Source: PALSA-1006 sp041660815 (GTDB taxonomy: Bacteria > Pseudomonadota > Gammaproteobacteria > Burkholderiales > Gallionellaceae). Taken from it: 64,000 bases of DNA. The DNA lies in NCBI GenBank assembly GCA_041660815.1, contig JBAZVN010000015.1, positions 1 through 64,000 of the forward strand, written 5' to 3'. The translations under genes and the position numbers were made by a program. Shown here piece by piece: positions 32,503-41,575 of the stretch (positions are counted from its first letter, which is position 1; the number at the start of each line of letters is the position of its first letter). The notes beneath the pieces were generated by a model, which had not been told where the DNA came from, did not search any database, and saw only the letters and a list, made by a program, of their open reading frames with translations.

Positions 32503-35500
32503 ATGAAAAATAAAAATACGTTTCAGTTAGATTTGTTTGGTATGTTAGACGATCAGGCGGCTTCAGAAGCTGTCGATCAACAAGTATTGGCAGCAATTTA
32601 TGCAAAAAATCCGGCATTAAACATTGCACATCAAACTAGCAAATCTGGTACAATTAATTCTAATGAATCTCAAGGGGAAAACCATGCAAGAATTACTCAG
32701 ACCGATGGACTATCCGGAGGAAGTGCGCAATTTGATAACGCAAACTCGGATGGGTATCGAGTTGGCGAATCGCTGGATGTTGGGCTGGCCGGACAGGGTG
32801 AAAGCGTTGATCGAGGCGCAGGAGTATCAAGCGGCATTCGAGATGCAGTTGGAGCAGGAGATCGAAGCGGAAGCGAACTCGGCACAGTACAGTCATCTGT
32901 CGAGCTGGGAGAAGCAGGAATTGCAGGGGTTGAAGAAATCGCCGCCGACGCTGGATTAGATCACGTTATTGAGGTCGCCGATGAGATCGGTAAGGGTGGC
33001 CTCGCCAAAAAATTCCGCGACAATGTTGCGGCAATTCAGATTATCAAATCGCTGGAAAGCGAGAGGCGTATTGCAACTGCTGATGAGCGCCGGGCGCTGG
33101 CCCGGTATGTCGGTTTCGGTGCGCTCAAAGGGGTGTTTGATCCTCAAAACAAGCAGTGGGCCAAGCAGCACGAAGAGTTGAAATCTTTGCTGACATCAGA
33201 AGAATTTGATTCGGCGCGTGCGTCGGTGCTGAATGCGCATTTCACCAGTCAGACAATCGTAGGTGCGATGTATCAGGCCGTTGAGAAGATGGGCTTTGCC
33301 GGTGGTCGTGTGTTGGAGCCTGCAATGGGATCTGGCAATTTCTTCGGCATGATGCCAACCGATATGCGCAATGCTTCGGATCTGCGTGGTGTCGAACTCG
33401 ATTTGCTTACCGGCAGGCTGGCAAAAGCACTATATCCTAATGCTGTCATATCAGTTGCAACCGGATTTCAGGACTATGCCGTGCCAAGTGGTTATTTCGA
33501 TATGGCTATCGGTAATCCGCCGTTTGGCAGTGAAGCGATTGTTGATCGCGAACGCAATCCTTATTCCGGACTGAGCATCCATAACTACTTTATTTCCCGG
33601 ATGATCGACAAGGTACGCGACGGCGGTATTGTGCCGGTGGTGGTATCTCACAGTTTCATGGATGCGAACAATGCAAAAGCAAGGGAATGGATTGCGCAAC
33701 GTGCGAATTTGATTTCGGCAGTGCGTTTGCCGGATACGGCGTTTGGCGAAAACGCCGGTACCGAAGTCGTCACCGATATTCTGTTTTTCCAGAAAACGGA
33801 TACACCTGAATTGAATCCTGTTTGGGTCAACTCGTCAGATATGACGGTGGTTAATCCAAAAACGGAAAATGAAGCCGTTGTGAGTGTGAATGATTATTTT
33901 CAGGCGAACAAGCAAAACGTGTTGGGCCGTGAGAGCGCTGCAGGCACGATGTACCGTGGTGATAATTATACGGTCGAGGCTACCGGTGATCTGGGTGAGC
34001 AGCTTGCGGCATTTGTCGCCCAGATACCTTCAGGGATTTATCAATCAATTACGCGGACTGTAGAGCAGCTTGATAGCGCAGATAGTTCGGTACCGGACGG
34101 GATTAAGCCGGGTTCGTTTTATGTGAGTGACACGGGCGGCATTCGTCAGCGTGGTAATGATATTGCCGGTGAGCGCACCTCGATTGAGTGGATGCCAAAA
34201 ACTGAAAGCGCCAGGGAGCGCATGGTTGGCATGATCGCATTGCGTGACAAGTTGCGTGGGCAAATGCGGCTTGAGCGCGATTCAATGGCTGACCAGCGGG
34301 ATATTGATGGGAATCGCCAGTTGTTGAATGCGGCTTATGATAGTTTCGTTAAAAAGTTCGGATTCGTTAACAGTTCAACGAACCGTCGTATCTTTCTGGA
34401 TGATACCGAGGCGGCATTGTTGCAATCACTGGAATTCGATTATGACTCCGGTATTGGCCGTGTGAAGGCAGAGCGGGAAGGGATGGAGGAACGTAAGCCT
34501 TCCGCAACTAAGGCTGATATTTTGACGCGTCGGGTGCTTTTCCCGCCAAGTAACATGATTAAAGTGGAGAGTGCGAAAGACGCGTTGTTGGCTTCGCTGA
34601 ATGCAAAGGGGCGGGTGGATCTGAACTACATGGCTGAAGCTTACGGCAAGGAGGTTGATGTCATTTTGCAAGAGCTAGGTGATTTGATTTATCTCGATCC
34701 CGAAACCGAATTGGTAGTCACTGCGGATGAGTACCTGTCTGGTGATGTAAAAACAAAGCTGGCCATCGCTCAATCTTTCACAAATAAACCGGAATATCAG
34801 CGCAACATAACGGCGCTTGAAGGTGTTATTCCTGCTGACAGGTTGCCCAGTGAGATATTTGCTTCTATTGGTGCTGGCTGGATTCCAGCGAAGGTGTTTG
34901 AAGCGTATGTGAAGGAAATTGCGGGAGGGGATGCAAAATTCGTTTATGTCGGTGCGACTGCGCAATGGCTGGGAGATATGACCGGCGGTGATGTCGGCAA
35001 GATGACGAATGATTACGGCACCGACAAAATGAATTCGTTCGATCTGTTCAAGCTGATGTTGAACGGTCGTGCGCCGGAAATTAAGAAACCGGTTACACGG
35101 GATGGCAAGGACGTGTATGTGACCGACGAAGAGGCGACGGAGGCGGCTCGGCAGCGTGTGGACAAGATCAGGACGCATTGGGATTCGTGGGTATGGTCTG
35201 ATGGTGAGCGGGCTACTTTGCTGGCTGGGATCTTCAATGAAAAGCACAACCGCACGGTTGAGCGGAAATTTGACGGCTCACATATTACGTTGCCAGGTGC
35301 TACGCCTACAATTGGTTTGCGTAAGCATCAGAAAAGCGTCATTTGGCGTGCTGTGCAGGATCGTAATGTGTTGATGGATCATGCGGTCGGGGCAGGTAAG
35401 ACGTTTGCCATGACTGCGGTCGCAATGGAAATGAAGCGGTTGGGTATTTCTCGCAAGCCGCTCTTTGTCGTGCCAAATCATTTAACAATGCAATGGCGCA

Positions 35501-38500
35501 CGGAGTTTGCCCGGTTGTATCCGGCAGCGAATGTGTTGGCCGCAACACCAGAGGATTTCAGCAAGGACAACCGTGAACGTTTGTTTTCAAAGATCGCTAC
35601 GGGTGACTATGATGCGGTGATTATTGGTCATTCGTCACTGGTCAAAATCGGCCTAGATCCAGTGATTGAAAAACGCATGTATGACGGTCAAATTAGCGAA
35701 ATCGCCGATGCCATTGAGGATATGAAGCGTGAGCGCGGTGATCGCGGCATTGTGCGCGATATGGAGAAGATTAAGGCGAATCTGGAAGCTAAGGTGCTTG
35801 ACCTGGTAAACAAGGCTGGCACCAAAGACAAGGTGGTGACGTTTGACGAACTGGGCATTGACGGGCTGTTTGTTGATGAAATGCACGAGTTCAAAAATCT
35901 GTTTTTCCATACACAGAAACAGCGGGTTTCCGGTCTGGGTAATCCAAAGGGATCTGGTAAAGCGTTCGATCTGTTTATGAAGGTACGTTGGATGCAGGAA
36001 ACCTACGGTGAGGATGTACCGTTTATTTCAGCAACCGGCACGCCGGTGTCGAATTCGCTGGCTGAAATGTTCACGATGCAGCGATTCATGAAATACGATG
36101 AACTGCGACGTGACGGCTTGCACCTGTTTGATGCTTGGGCGCGTATGTACGGTGAAGATGAGTACGTGTATGAAGTAGCGCCGTCGGGTGTTGGATACCG
36201 GATCAGTCAGCGGTTTTCCAAGTTCAAGAATCTGCCGTCCTTGATGGGGCATTACAAGTCATTTGCCGATACGATCACGCTGGACGATCTGAAGGAACAT
36301 GCCATTGAGCGCGGTGAACGCTTTCCGGTACCGAAGTTGGTAGGTGGCAAACCTCAGAATATCGTAGCGCAACGGTCTGAAGCGCAGCGTGAGTATTTTG
36401 GCACGCCAAAGGTGCGCCGTGCCGATGAGGGTTTCGGTATCGACGGGTTGAACAGTATCGTTTATTCATTGGATATTGATACGGCCAAGATCGAGCAGAA
36501 CGAAGATGGCCGGTGGGTGTTGTCTGATAAGAGCAGCTCAAGCTACTTCGAGAAAAAGGAAGATGCCGAACTTGCGTTGGTTGAAAAATCGCTTTCACCG
36601 GTACTGGATCTTGATCCAGAATCGTTGTTGGGTAAGTTCTCGAACCTGAAGGAACTGACACGAGCCAGTAAGGGAAAAATCAATGCACTGTCATTGACCG
36701 GGCTGGCCAGTAAAGCAGGCTTGGATCTGCGCATTATCAATCCTCATGCTGCGGATCATTCGGGTAGTAAGATCAATCTTGCAATCGGTAATATGCTGCG
36801 TTTGCATAAGGAATGGGAAGCCGATAAAGGCGCGCAGTTGGTTTTCTGTGATCTGTCTGTACCGGCATCGGCACGGAAGGCGGCAGCATCCAAAGAAAAG
36901 CGTTTGTATGTGATGGATGAAAGCGGGATGTTGACTCACAAGCGTGGGACGCTGCATACGGTCGAAGGCCGTGAGGGTTTTCCGTTCTACCTGGTGCGCG
37001 ATGGTAAGGGTGCTGAAGCACCCTATATCATTTACGAGCCGGTAAGTGGTGCAAAGCTTCGATCTGGACTAGCTGATAAGACCGCTGCTAAAGAGTATGT
37101 GGAAACGCTTTTAGCGAAAGAAGAGAGTCGCGACAAATGGTTTGATGTCCGGGGGAAATATGAGCCTATTACGGCGGAACGTATTGCTGAGTACCGTGAT
37201 GCCCATGATATTGAGGTAGAAGAGGACGGAAATAACGAGATTAGCACAAACGATCTGGAGGCCATTTCAGGTGCTTCGGCCTTCTCGGTCTATGACGACA
37301 TCAAAGCGAAGTTGATTGCCAACGGTGTTAAGGAAAGCGAGATAGCTTTTATTCATGATTTCGATACACCGTCAAAGAAGTCCGATTTGTTTAAGCGCAC
37401 TAATCGCGGTGATGTTCGTTTTCTGTTGGGATCTACACCGAAACTTGGCGCGGGTACAAATGTCCAGGAGCGGTTGGTCGGCCTGCATCATATTGATGCG
37501 CCTTGGCGTCCTTCCGATTTGGAGCAACGTGAAGGTCGCATTATTCGCCAGGGCAATAAGCTATATCAACGTGATCCTGACAATTTTGAGGTGTTTGTTG
37601 GCCGGTATGCAACTGAGCAGACGTATGACACGCGACGTTGGCAGCTGCTTGAACACAAAGCTGCTGGTATCGAGCAGCTACGGAAATACAGTGGCCAGAT
37701 TGAAATCGGTGACGTGGACGGCGAGGCCGCGAATGCGGCGGATATGAAGGCGGCGGCTTCCGGCAATCCGCTGATTCTTGAGGAAACCAAGCTGCGCACG
37801 GAAATTAAGCGATTTACTGCACTTCGTAAAGCTCATGCTGACGGGAAGTATTCGATGCAGTCGAAATTGAATCATGAGCGGAATCGTGTCGAAAGTTATC
37901 TGCCTGAGCGCATCTCACTCATTGAAGATGTGATGACGACCGCTAAAGCCAATCCGGTACCGACGGGCAAGGGTGAAGTGCCGGTTGTTGAAATCGGTGG
38001 ACGGAAAACAACAAGCCGGGATGCGGCTGAGGAAAGTATTGCTGCGTTGGCAAAGTCCGTGATGGGTGCAATGGGCCATGAGAAACGGACGGTTCGTTAT
38101 CGTGGCGTGGCGTTCTCGCTGTCATGTAAAGGTCTTTTTGACGGGATGCTTACTTTGTCGGCGCCGACACATGATTTATTCACTTATGGCCCTAAAGATG
38201 TGGTTTCCGCCAGTGGCATGTTGACACGATTTGCGAACTATATTGATAGTCTGCCTGATCGCAAGCTTGATGTGGAATCACAGATTGTGAAGTCCAAAGC
38301 GGATATTGCCAGCATCGAGGCGCGGATCAATGAGCCGTTCTCCGAGCAAGAGACGTTGGAAAATGTTCAGCGTGAACACGCAAAGGTGCAGCGTCGGTTG
38401 ATGAAATCAACGCAGATTGACGCTGTTGCACCGGAAGAGCGTGAAGAGTTTTTACTTGAAATGGATGAGCGTAAAAAACACCTGGTGCGTCTTGGGTATG

Positions 38501-39522
38501 GTCATGCATTGGCGGAAATGGAGAAGGATATGGTAACTGTCAGCACAGAAACTCAGACAAAGCGTAGTGCGGTTGAGTCTGATGCTTCATTAAAACAAGG
38601 TAATTATCACTTAGCGCACAAGGGTGGTGAGGATGATGAAGCGTATTACAGTGCTGGCTTCGACCTTGACGACGAAACACACGAAACCATTGCAAGAGAC
38701 TGTAGTGCGAGCGCTGCTCATGAAATAATTCATGCACATGCCAAAGCCAAAGGGTTTGACACCTATGAAGTAAACAACAATGGTGTTATCAGAAGCGTTA
38801 ATAAAGCAGAGGTAACGCACAGCGCCCAAAAATCAGAAAGCGTCGTGACAACTAAAGTTTCTGATCTTGATCCTACGAAACCTGGCAGCTATGCACAGGT
38901 AATGGCTGATGTTGCTTTGCAAGTTAAGTACCAGGACGTACTGGATTCTTTCTTTCAAGAGCGCTTACTTGATGTGCGGAATGCATTATGTGGGCAAGGG
39001 TGGAATCAGATGGTTGATTCTAATAGTATGCAAAAAGATGGTTTTGAATTGGTGTCGGATTTTAAACGGATCGGTGCGGGCCGTAATGTTATCGGAATCA
39101 CATACGATTTCATGGACGTGGAAACTGGTATGGTCAGCGACGGTGAATTTATCGTTGATGATTTAACCAAAATACCGGAACAGCTTGCAGCTCATATTGA
39201 TGAGAAGTTTAATGCAATTCAGCACGAGACTCTTGATTGTCCCATTACTGAAATTGAAACAACCGCCGATAAGTTAAAGGCGGCTATCGCTAATCGAGTT
39301 GAGATTGTGGTTAACCTCAATAACGGGCAATATCGGGGGGTTGTTTCTGATGTTCTGGATAAGCATGTCGTACAAAACATCGGTCGTGGTTTTGTGGTTG
39401 TGCATGATCGGGTACTGATGAATGAGGATGTCGTGAAAGATGTGAAAATGGATATTCGTTACCGTAACGGAAAACCTGTAATTAAAATTGTTGAAAATCA
39501 ATCACAAGAAATTGTGCGCTAA
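32503..39522 (+). CDS. Giant adenine-methylase/SF2-helicase polyvalent protein with KfrB-like tail
   Basis: This 2339-residue protein joins several activities. Residues 7-12 (FQLDLF) hold a sliding-clamp-binding-like motif. A Gly/Ser-rich linker (about 45-150) is overprinted by another gene. A gamma-type N6-adenine methylase follows, with GRVLEPAMGSGNFFG (about 270) and the catalytic NPPF near 338. A SNF2/SF2 helicase has Walker A HAVGAGKT near 962, FVDEMHEF near 1124, ATGTPVSNSLAEM near 1178 and QREGRIIRQG near 1673. A helical region and a KfrB-like domain (about 2274-2335) end it. Such proteins protect incoming plasmid DNA from restriction. Confidence 0.85.
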   Translation: MKNKNTFQLDLFGMLDDQAASEAVDQQVLAAIYAKNPALNIAHQTSKSGTINSNESQGENHARITQTDGLSGGSAQFDNANSDGYRVGESLDVGLAGQGESVDRGAGVSSGIRDAVGAGDRSGSELGTVQSSVELGEAGIAGVEEIAADAGLDHVIEVADEIGKGGLAKKFRDNVAAIQIIKSLESERRIATADERRALARYVGFGALKGVFDPQNKQWAKQHEELKSLLTSEEFDSARASVLNAHFTSQTIVGAMYQAVEKMGFAGGRVLEPAMGSGNFFGMMPTDMRNASDLRGVELDLLTGRLAKALYPNAVISVATGFQDYAVPSGYFDMAIGNPPFGSEAIVDRERNPYSGLSIHNYFISRMIDKVRDGGIVPVVVSHSFMDANNAKAREWIAQRANLISAVRLPDTAFGENAGTEVVTDILFFQKTDTPELNPVWVNSSDMTVVNPKTENEAVVSVNDYFQANKQNVLGRESAAGTMYRGDNYTVEATGDLGEQLAAFVAQIPSGIYQSITRTVEQLDSADSSVPDGIKPGSFYVSDTGGIRQRGNDIAGERTSIEWMPKTESARERMVGMIALRDKLRGQMRLERDSMADQRDIDGNRQLLNAAYDSFVKKFGFVNSSTNRRIFLDDTEAALLQSLEFDYDSGIGRVKAEREGMEERKPSATKADILTRRVLFPPSNMIKVESAKDALLASLNAKGRVDLNYMAEAYGKEVDVILQELGDLIYLDPETELVVTADEYLSGDVKTKLAIAQSFTNKPEYQRNITALEGVIPADRLPSEIFASIGAGWIPAKVFEAYVKEIAGGDAKFVYVGATAQWLGDMTGGDVGKMTNDYGTDKMNSFDLFKLMLNGRAPEIKKPVTRDGKDVYVTDEEATEAARQRVDKIRTHWDSWVWSDGERATLLAGIFNEKHNRTVERKFDGSHITLPGATPTIGLRKHQKSVIWRAVQDRNVLMDHAVGAGKTFAMTAVAMEMKRLGISRKPLFVVPNHLTMQWRTEFARLYPAANVLAATPEDFSKDNRERLFSKIATGDYDAVIIGHSSLVKIGLDPVIEKRMYDGQISEIADAIEDMKRERGDRGIVRDMEKIKANLEAKVLDLVNKAGTKDKVVTFDELGIDGLFVDEMHEFKNLFFHTQKQRVSGLGNPKGSGKAFDLFMKVRWMQETYGEDVPFISATGTPVSNSLAEMFTMQRFMKYDELRRDGLHLFDAWARMYGEDEYVYEVAPSGVGYRISQRFSKFKNLPSLMGHYKSFADTITLDDLKEHAIERGERFPVPKLVGGKPQNIVAQRSEAQREYFGTPKVRRADEGFGIDGLNSIVYSLDIDTAKIEQNEDGRWVLSDKSSSSYFEKKEDAELALVEKSLSPVLDLDPESLLGKFSNLKELTRASKGKINALSLTGLASKAGLDLRIINPHAADHSGSKINLAIGNMLRLHKEWEADKGAQLVFCDLSVPASARKAAASKEKRLYVMDESGMLTHKRGTLHTVEGREGFPFYLVRDGKGAEAPYIIYEPVSGAKLRSGLADKTAAKEYVETLLAKEESRDKWFDVRGKYEPITAERIAEYRDAHDIEVEEDGNNEISTNDLEAISGASAFSVYDDIKAKLIANGVKESEIAFIHDFDTPSKKSDLFKRTNRGDVRFLLGSTPKLGAGTNVQERLVGLHHIDAPWRPSDLEQREGRIIRQGNKLYQRDPDNFEVFVGRYATEQTYDTRRWQLLEHKAAGIEQLRKYSGQIEIGDVDGEAANAADMKAAASGNPLILEETKLRTEIKRFTALRKAHADGKYSMQSKLNHERNRVESYLPERISLIEDVMTTAKANPVPTGKGEVPVVEIGGRKTTSRDAAEESIAALAKSVMGAMGHEKRTVRYRGVAFSLSCKGLFDGMLTLSAPTHDLFTYGPKDVVSASGMLTRFANYIDSLPDRKLDVESQIVKSKADIASIEARINEPFSEQETLENVQREHAKVQRRLMKSTQIDAVAPEEREEFLLEMDERKKHLVRLGYGHALAEMEKDMVTVSTETQTKRSAVESDASLKQGNYHLAHKGGEDDEAYYSAGFDLDDETHETIARDCSASAAHEIIHAHAKAKGFDTYEVNNNGVIRSVNKAEVTHSAQKSESVVTTKVSDLDPTKPGSYAQVMADVALQVKYQDVLDSFFQERLLDVRNALCGQGWNQMVDSNSMQKDGFELVSDFKRIGAGRNVIGITYDFMDVETGMVSDGEFIVDDLTKIPEQLAAHIDEKFNAIQHETLDCPITEIETTADKLKAAIANRVEIVVNLNNGQYRGVVSDVLDKHVVQNIGRGFVVVHDRVLMNEDVVKDVKMDIRYRNGKPVIKIVENQSQEIVR
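32684..32959 (+). CDS. Probable overprinted gene inside the methylase-helicase gene
   Basis: In the +1 frame relative to the host gene, ATG 32684 (MQELLRPMDYPEEV) follows AAGGGGAAA at good spacing and gives 91 residues. The product looks like a real small protein: helical, Leu/Glu/Gln-rich, with many aromatics (RWMLGWPDRVKALIEAQEY). In contrast, the host frame over the same stretch is low-complexity Gly/Ser/Asp, as a linker formed under another coding frame would be. I do not know its family. The frame is open further up to 32624 but without a ribosome-binding site. Confidence 0.6.
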   Translation: MQELLRPMDYPEEVRNLITQTRMGIELANRWMLGWPDRVKALIEAQEYQAAFEMQLEQEIEAEANSAQYSHLSSWEKQELQGLKKSPPTLD

Positions 39523-39531
39523 TAGGAGAAC

Positions 39532-39675
39532 ATGGACATGAGTATGATCGTAGAGGATGTAATGGATGTTGCCTTGTCGGGTTCGGTGGTGGACGAAACT
39601 GAAGTGCCGGTTGGAGACTTGCTTGAGGCTTATGGCGACGAATCTGATGACGACAAGGGCGTGCATTCCGCATAG
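39532..39675 (+). CDS. Small acidic protein (47 residues)
   Basis: ATG 39532 lies behind AGGAG, ten bases after the methylase-helicase stop. It reads MDMSMIVEDVMDVALSG, then a strongly acidic part (GDESDDDKG), ending HSA at a TAG inside leader element 7. Acidic small proteins in such positions can mimic DNA (as ArdA-type antirestriction proteins do), but this one is very short and unassigned. Its end inside the hairpin means ribosomes finishing it would disturb that structure. Confidence 0.55.
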   Translation: MDMSMIVEDVMDVALSGSVVDETEVPVGDLLEAYGDESDDDKGVHSA

Positions 39676-39699
39676 CGGAATGCTGTTTGAGAGAAGGGG
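39663..39699 (+). promoter_or_regulatory. Hairpin-TTTGAGAG leader element 7
   Basis: A 9-bp stem GCATTCCGC/GCGGAATGC (39663-39683) with loop ATA is followed by TGTTTGAGAGAAGGGG, the ribosome-binding site of the cytosine methylase. Confidence 0.7.
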
Positions 39700-39705
39700 A
39701 TGAGC

Positions 39706-41547
39706 ATGGAAGGCTATTACATCAAGAAAGTCGGGCAAAATAAAGGCGCTCCGCGTGTTTGGCTGGAAGGCACACAAACTGCGCGTGCCGGGTTTCTGCC
39801 CGGCCAGCGGTTTGATATTGAGGTGCAAGGCCAGATGGTGGTTTTGCAGGCGAATCCTGACGGATCTCGGGTTGTTTCCGGTAAGCGGATCGGTGAGCGT
39901 GACAATCCGATTATTGACATCAATAGTCGTGAGTTGCTGGCGATTTTTGACGGTATGGCTTCGATTCGTATTGTGGTCAAAAAAGATCAGATTTATTTGA
40001 TGCCGTTGGCCTCCGAAGTCAAAAAGCGCGAACGATTTACGCGATTACGAGAGAAGCTGGAAAACGGCGATCCGCTGACGATGGGTAGTTTGTCTCATGG
40101 CGGTGGTGTGTTGTCACATGCGCTTCATGCCGGATTGATGCAGGCCGGTATTGGTACTGAGTTGGCTTTTGCCAATGAGATCCGCAGTGAGTTACTGGAA
40201 CACGCCGCGATTCATAACGATGCCTGGTCGGAGAATACCCAGGTGCTTGCGGCTCCTATGCAAGAGTTGGCTTTTGATGATCGTGGCGTTGCCAGTATTC
40301 GGAAGGTTGAAATTCTTGAAATGGGCTTGCCGTGTTCGGGGGCTTCAAGGGCAGGGAAAAGCAAGCGCGGTCTCATTCATCCTGAATCACATCCTGATGT
40401 GGGGCATTTGGTTGTCAGTGCGCTGGTGATCGTCAGCAAAAGCAATGCCGCAATAGTTATATTAGAAAATGTGCCAGAATATGCCCAAAGCGCGAGCGCC
40501 GATATTCTGCGTAATCAGTTGCGTGATATGGGTTACAACACGCATGAGCGGATATTGAATGGCAAGCAGTGGGGTACGTTGGAGAATCGTAATCGTTGGT
40601 GCATGGTGGCTGTGACAGACGGCATTTTGTTTGATTTTGAGCAGCTTCAACCGCCAGGGCCGAATGCACGCACGATTGCCGACGTGCTTGATAAGACGAT
40701 TGGGACTGACGATCCGCGTTGGCGGTCGTTCCAATATTTGAAAGAGAAGGAATTGCGCGATGCTGAAAAGGGTAACAGTTTCGGTATGCAAGTAGTGTCG
40801 CCTGAAGATAATTCAGTACCGACTTTGCGAAAGGGATACCACAAGGGCGGTAGCACAGATCCTTTGGTTCAGCATCCTGACAATCCTGAGTTGTTAAGGC
40901 AGTTTACGGCGGCGGAACATGCGCGGATCAAAGAAGTACCGGAGCAAATTGTGGACGGTTTGTCGAACACGATTGCGCATGAGGTGCTGGGGCAGGGGAT
41001 CGTTTATCCACCGTTCCACGATGTTGGTGTGCATGTCGGAAATGCGCTGAATCGGTTCATCGGCAAGGAAGAAGTGATCGTGGCCACGGACATCGAACGA
41101 TTGGATGTTTTGCGTGCGCAACAATCCCATTTGGAAGATGAAATTTCTGCACTCAGGAAGGGCAATCTGAAAGATTGGGAATCGAAGGACATCAGTATGG
41201 CAGAGCAGGATCTGGCGGACTGGAAAACTGCACATGGTATCGAGCTGGTAAAGCTCGAATCCAAAGTTGACGGGATGATGAAGCGTGAAGTGCTGGCTGA
41301 AGAAACGATGCTGACACTGAAGCTGGCGAATGTCGAGTCCGGGAAGTATCCCGGTGCGATCATGGCAGTGGACGGTGATTTGTATGTGCAAGACATTGGC
41401 GGTCGAACTGGCGTTGTGCATGACGCTTCCAAGTTAGATAAACGCCCGAAGCTGGGCGCGGCAGTTTCCGTTCACTATCGCGATGGTATCGGCCAGGTGG
41501 TAGAGAAACGGCAGCAGCAAATGGATTTTGCGTTGGGTGGCAGGTAG
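39706..41547 (+). CDS. C5-cytosine DNA methyltransferase with KfrB-like tail
   Basis: The second of two in-frame ATGs (39700 and 39706) fits the AAGGGG spacing, giving 613 residues. The N terminus (about 1-110) is a beta-rich domain that looks like an AbrB/SymE-type or TRD-like module. The Dcm-type core shows MGSLSHGGGVLSHALHAG (motif I, about 125), GLPCSGAS (catalytic Cys, about 211), ENVPEY (about 253) and QWGTLENRNRWCMV (motif VIII). A coiled stretch (about 460-535) and a KfrB-like domain (about 545-605) follow. It probably methylates plasmid DNA against host restriction. No restriction enzyme gene adjoins it. Confidence 0.85.
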   Translation: MEGYYIKKVGQNKGAPRVWLEGTQTARAGFLPGQRFDIEVQGQMVVLQANPDGSRVVSGKRIGERDNPIIDINSRELLAIFDGMASIRIVVKKDQIYLMPLASEVKKRERFTRLREKLENGDPLTMGSLSHGGGVLSHALHAGLMQAGIGTELAFANEIRSELLEHAAIHNDAWSENTQVLAAPMQELAFDDRGVASIRKVEILEMGLPCSGASRAGKSKRGLIHPESHPDVGHLVVSALVIVSKSNAAIVILENVPEYAQSASADILRNQLRDMGYNTHERILNGKQWGTLENRNRWCMVAVTDGILFDFEQLQPPGPNARTIADVLDKTIGTDDPRWRSFQYLKEKELRDAEKGNSFGMQVVSPEDNSVPTLRKGYHKGGSTDPLVQHPDNPELLRQFTAAEHARIKEVPEQIVDGLSNTIAHEVLGQGIVYPPFHDVGVHVGNALNRFIGKEEVIVATDIERLDVLRAQQSHLEDEISALRKGNLKDWESKDISMAEQDLADWKTAHGIELVKLESKVDGMMKREVLAEETMLTLKLANVESGKYPGAIMAVDGDLYVQDIGGRTGVVHDASKLDKRPKLGAAVSVHYRDGIGQVVEKRQQQMDFALGGR

Positions 41548-41558
41548 TTTTTGTTGCG

Positions 41559-41570
41559 ATTTAGAGGGGA
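41559..41570 (+). promoter_or_regulatory. Leader-type ribosome-binding segment without hairpin
   Basis: ATTTAGAGGGGA precedes the ATG at 41576 in the same register as the hairpin leaders, but no stem is seen before it. The preceding methylase gene stops at 41547. Confidence 0.5.
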
Positions 41571-41575
41571 TGAGA

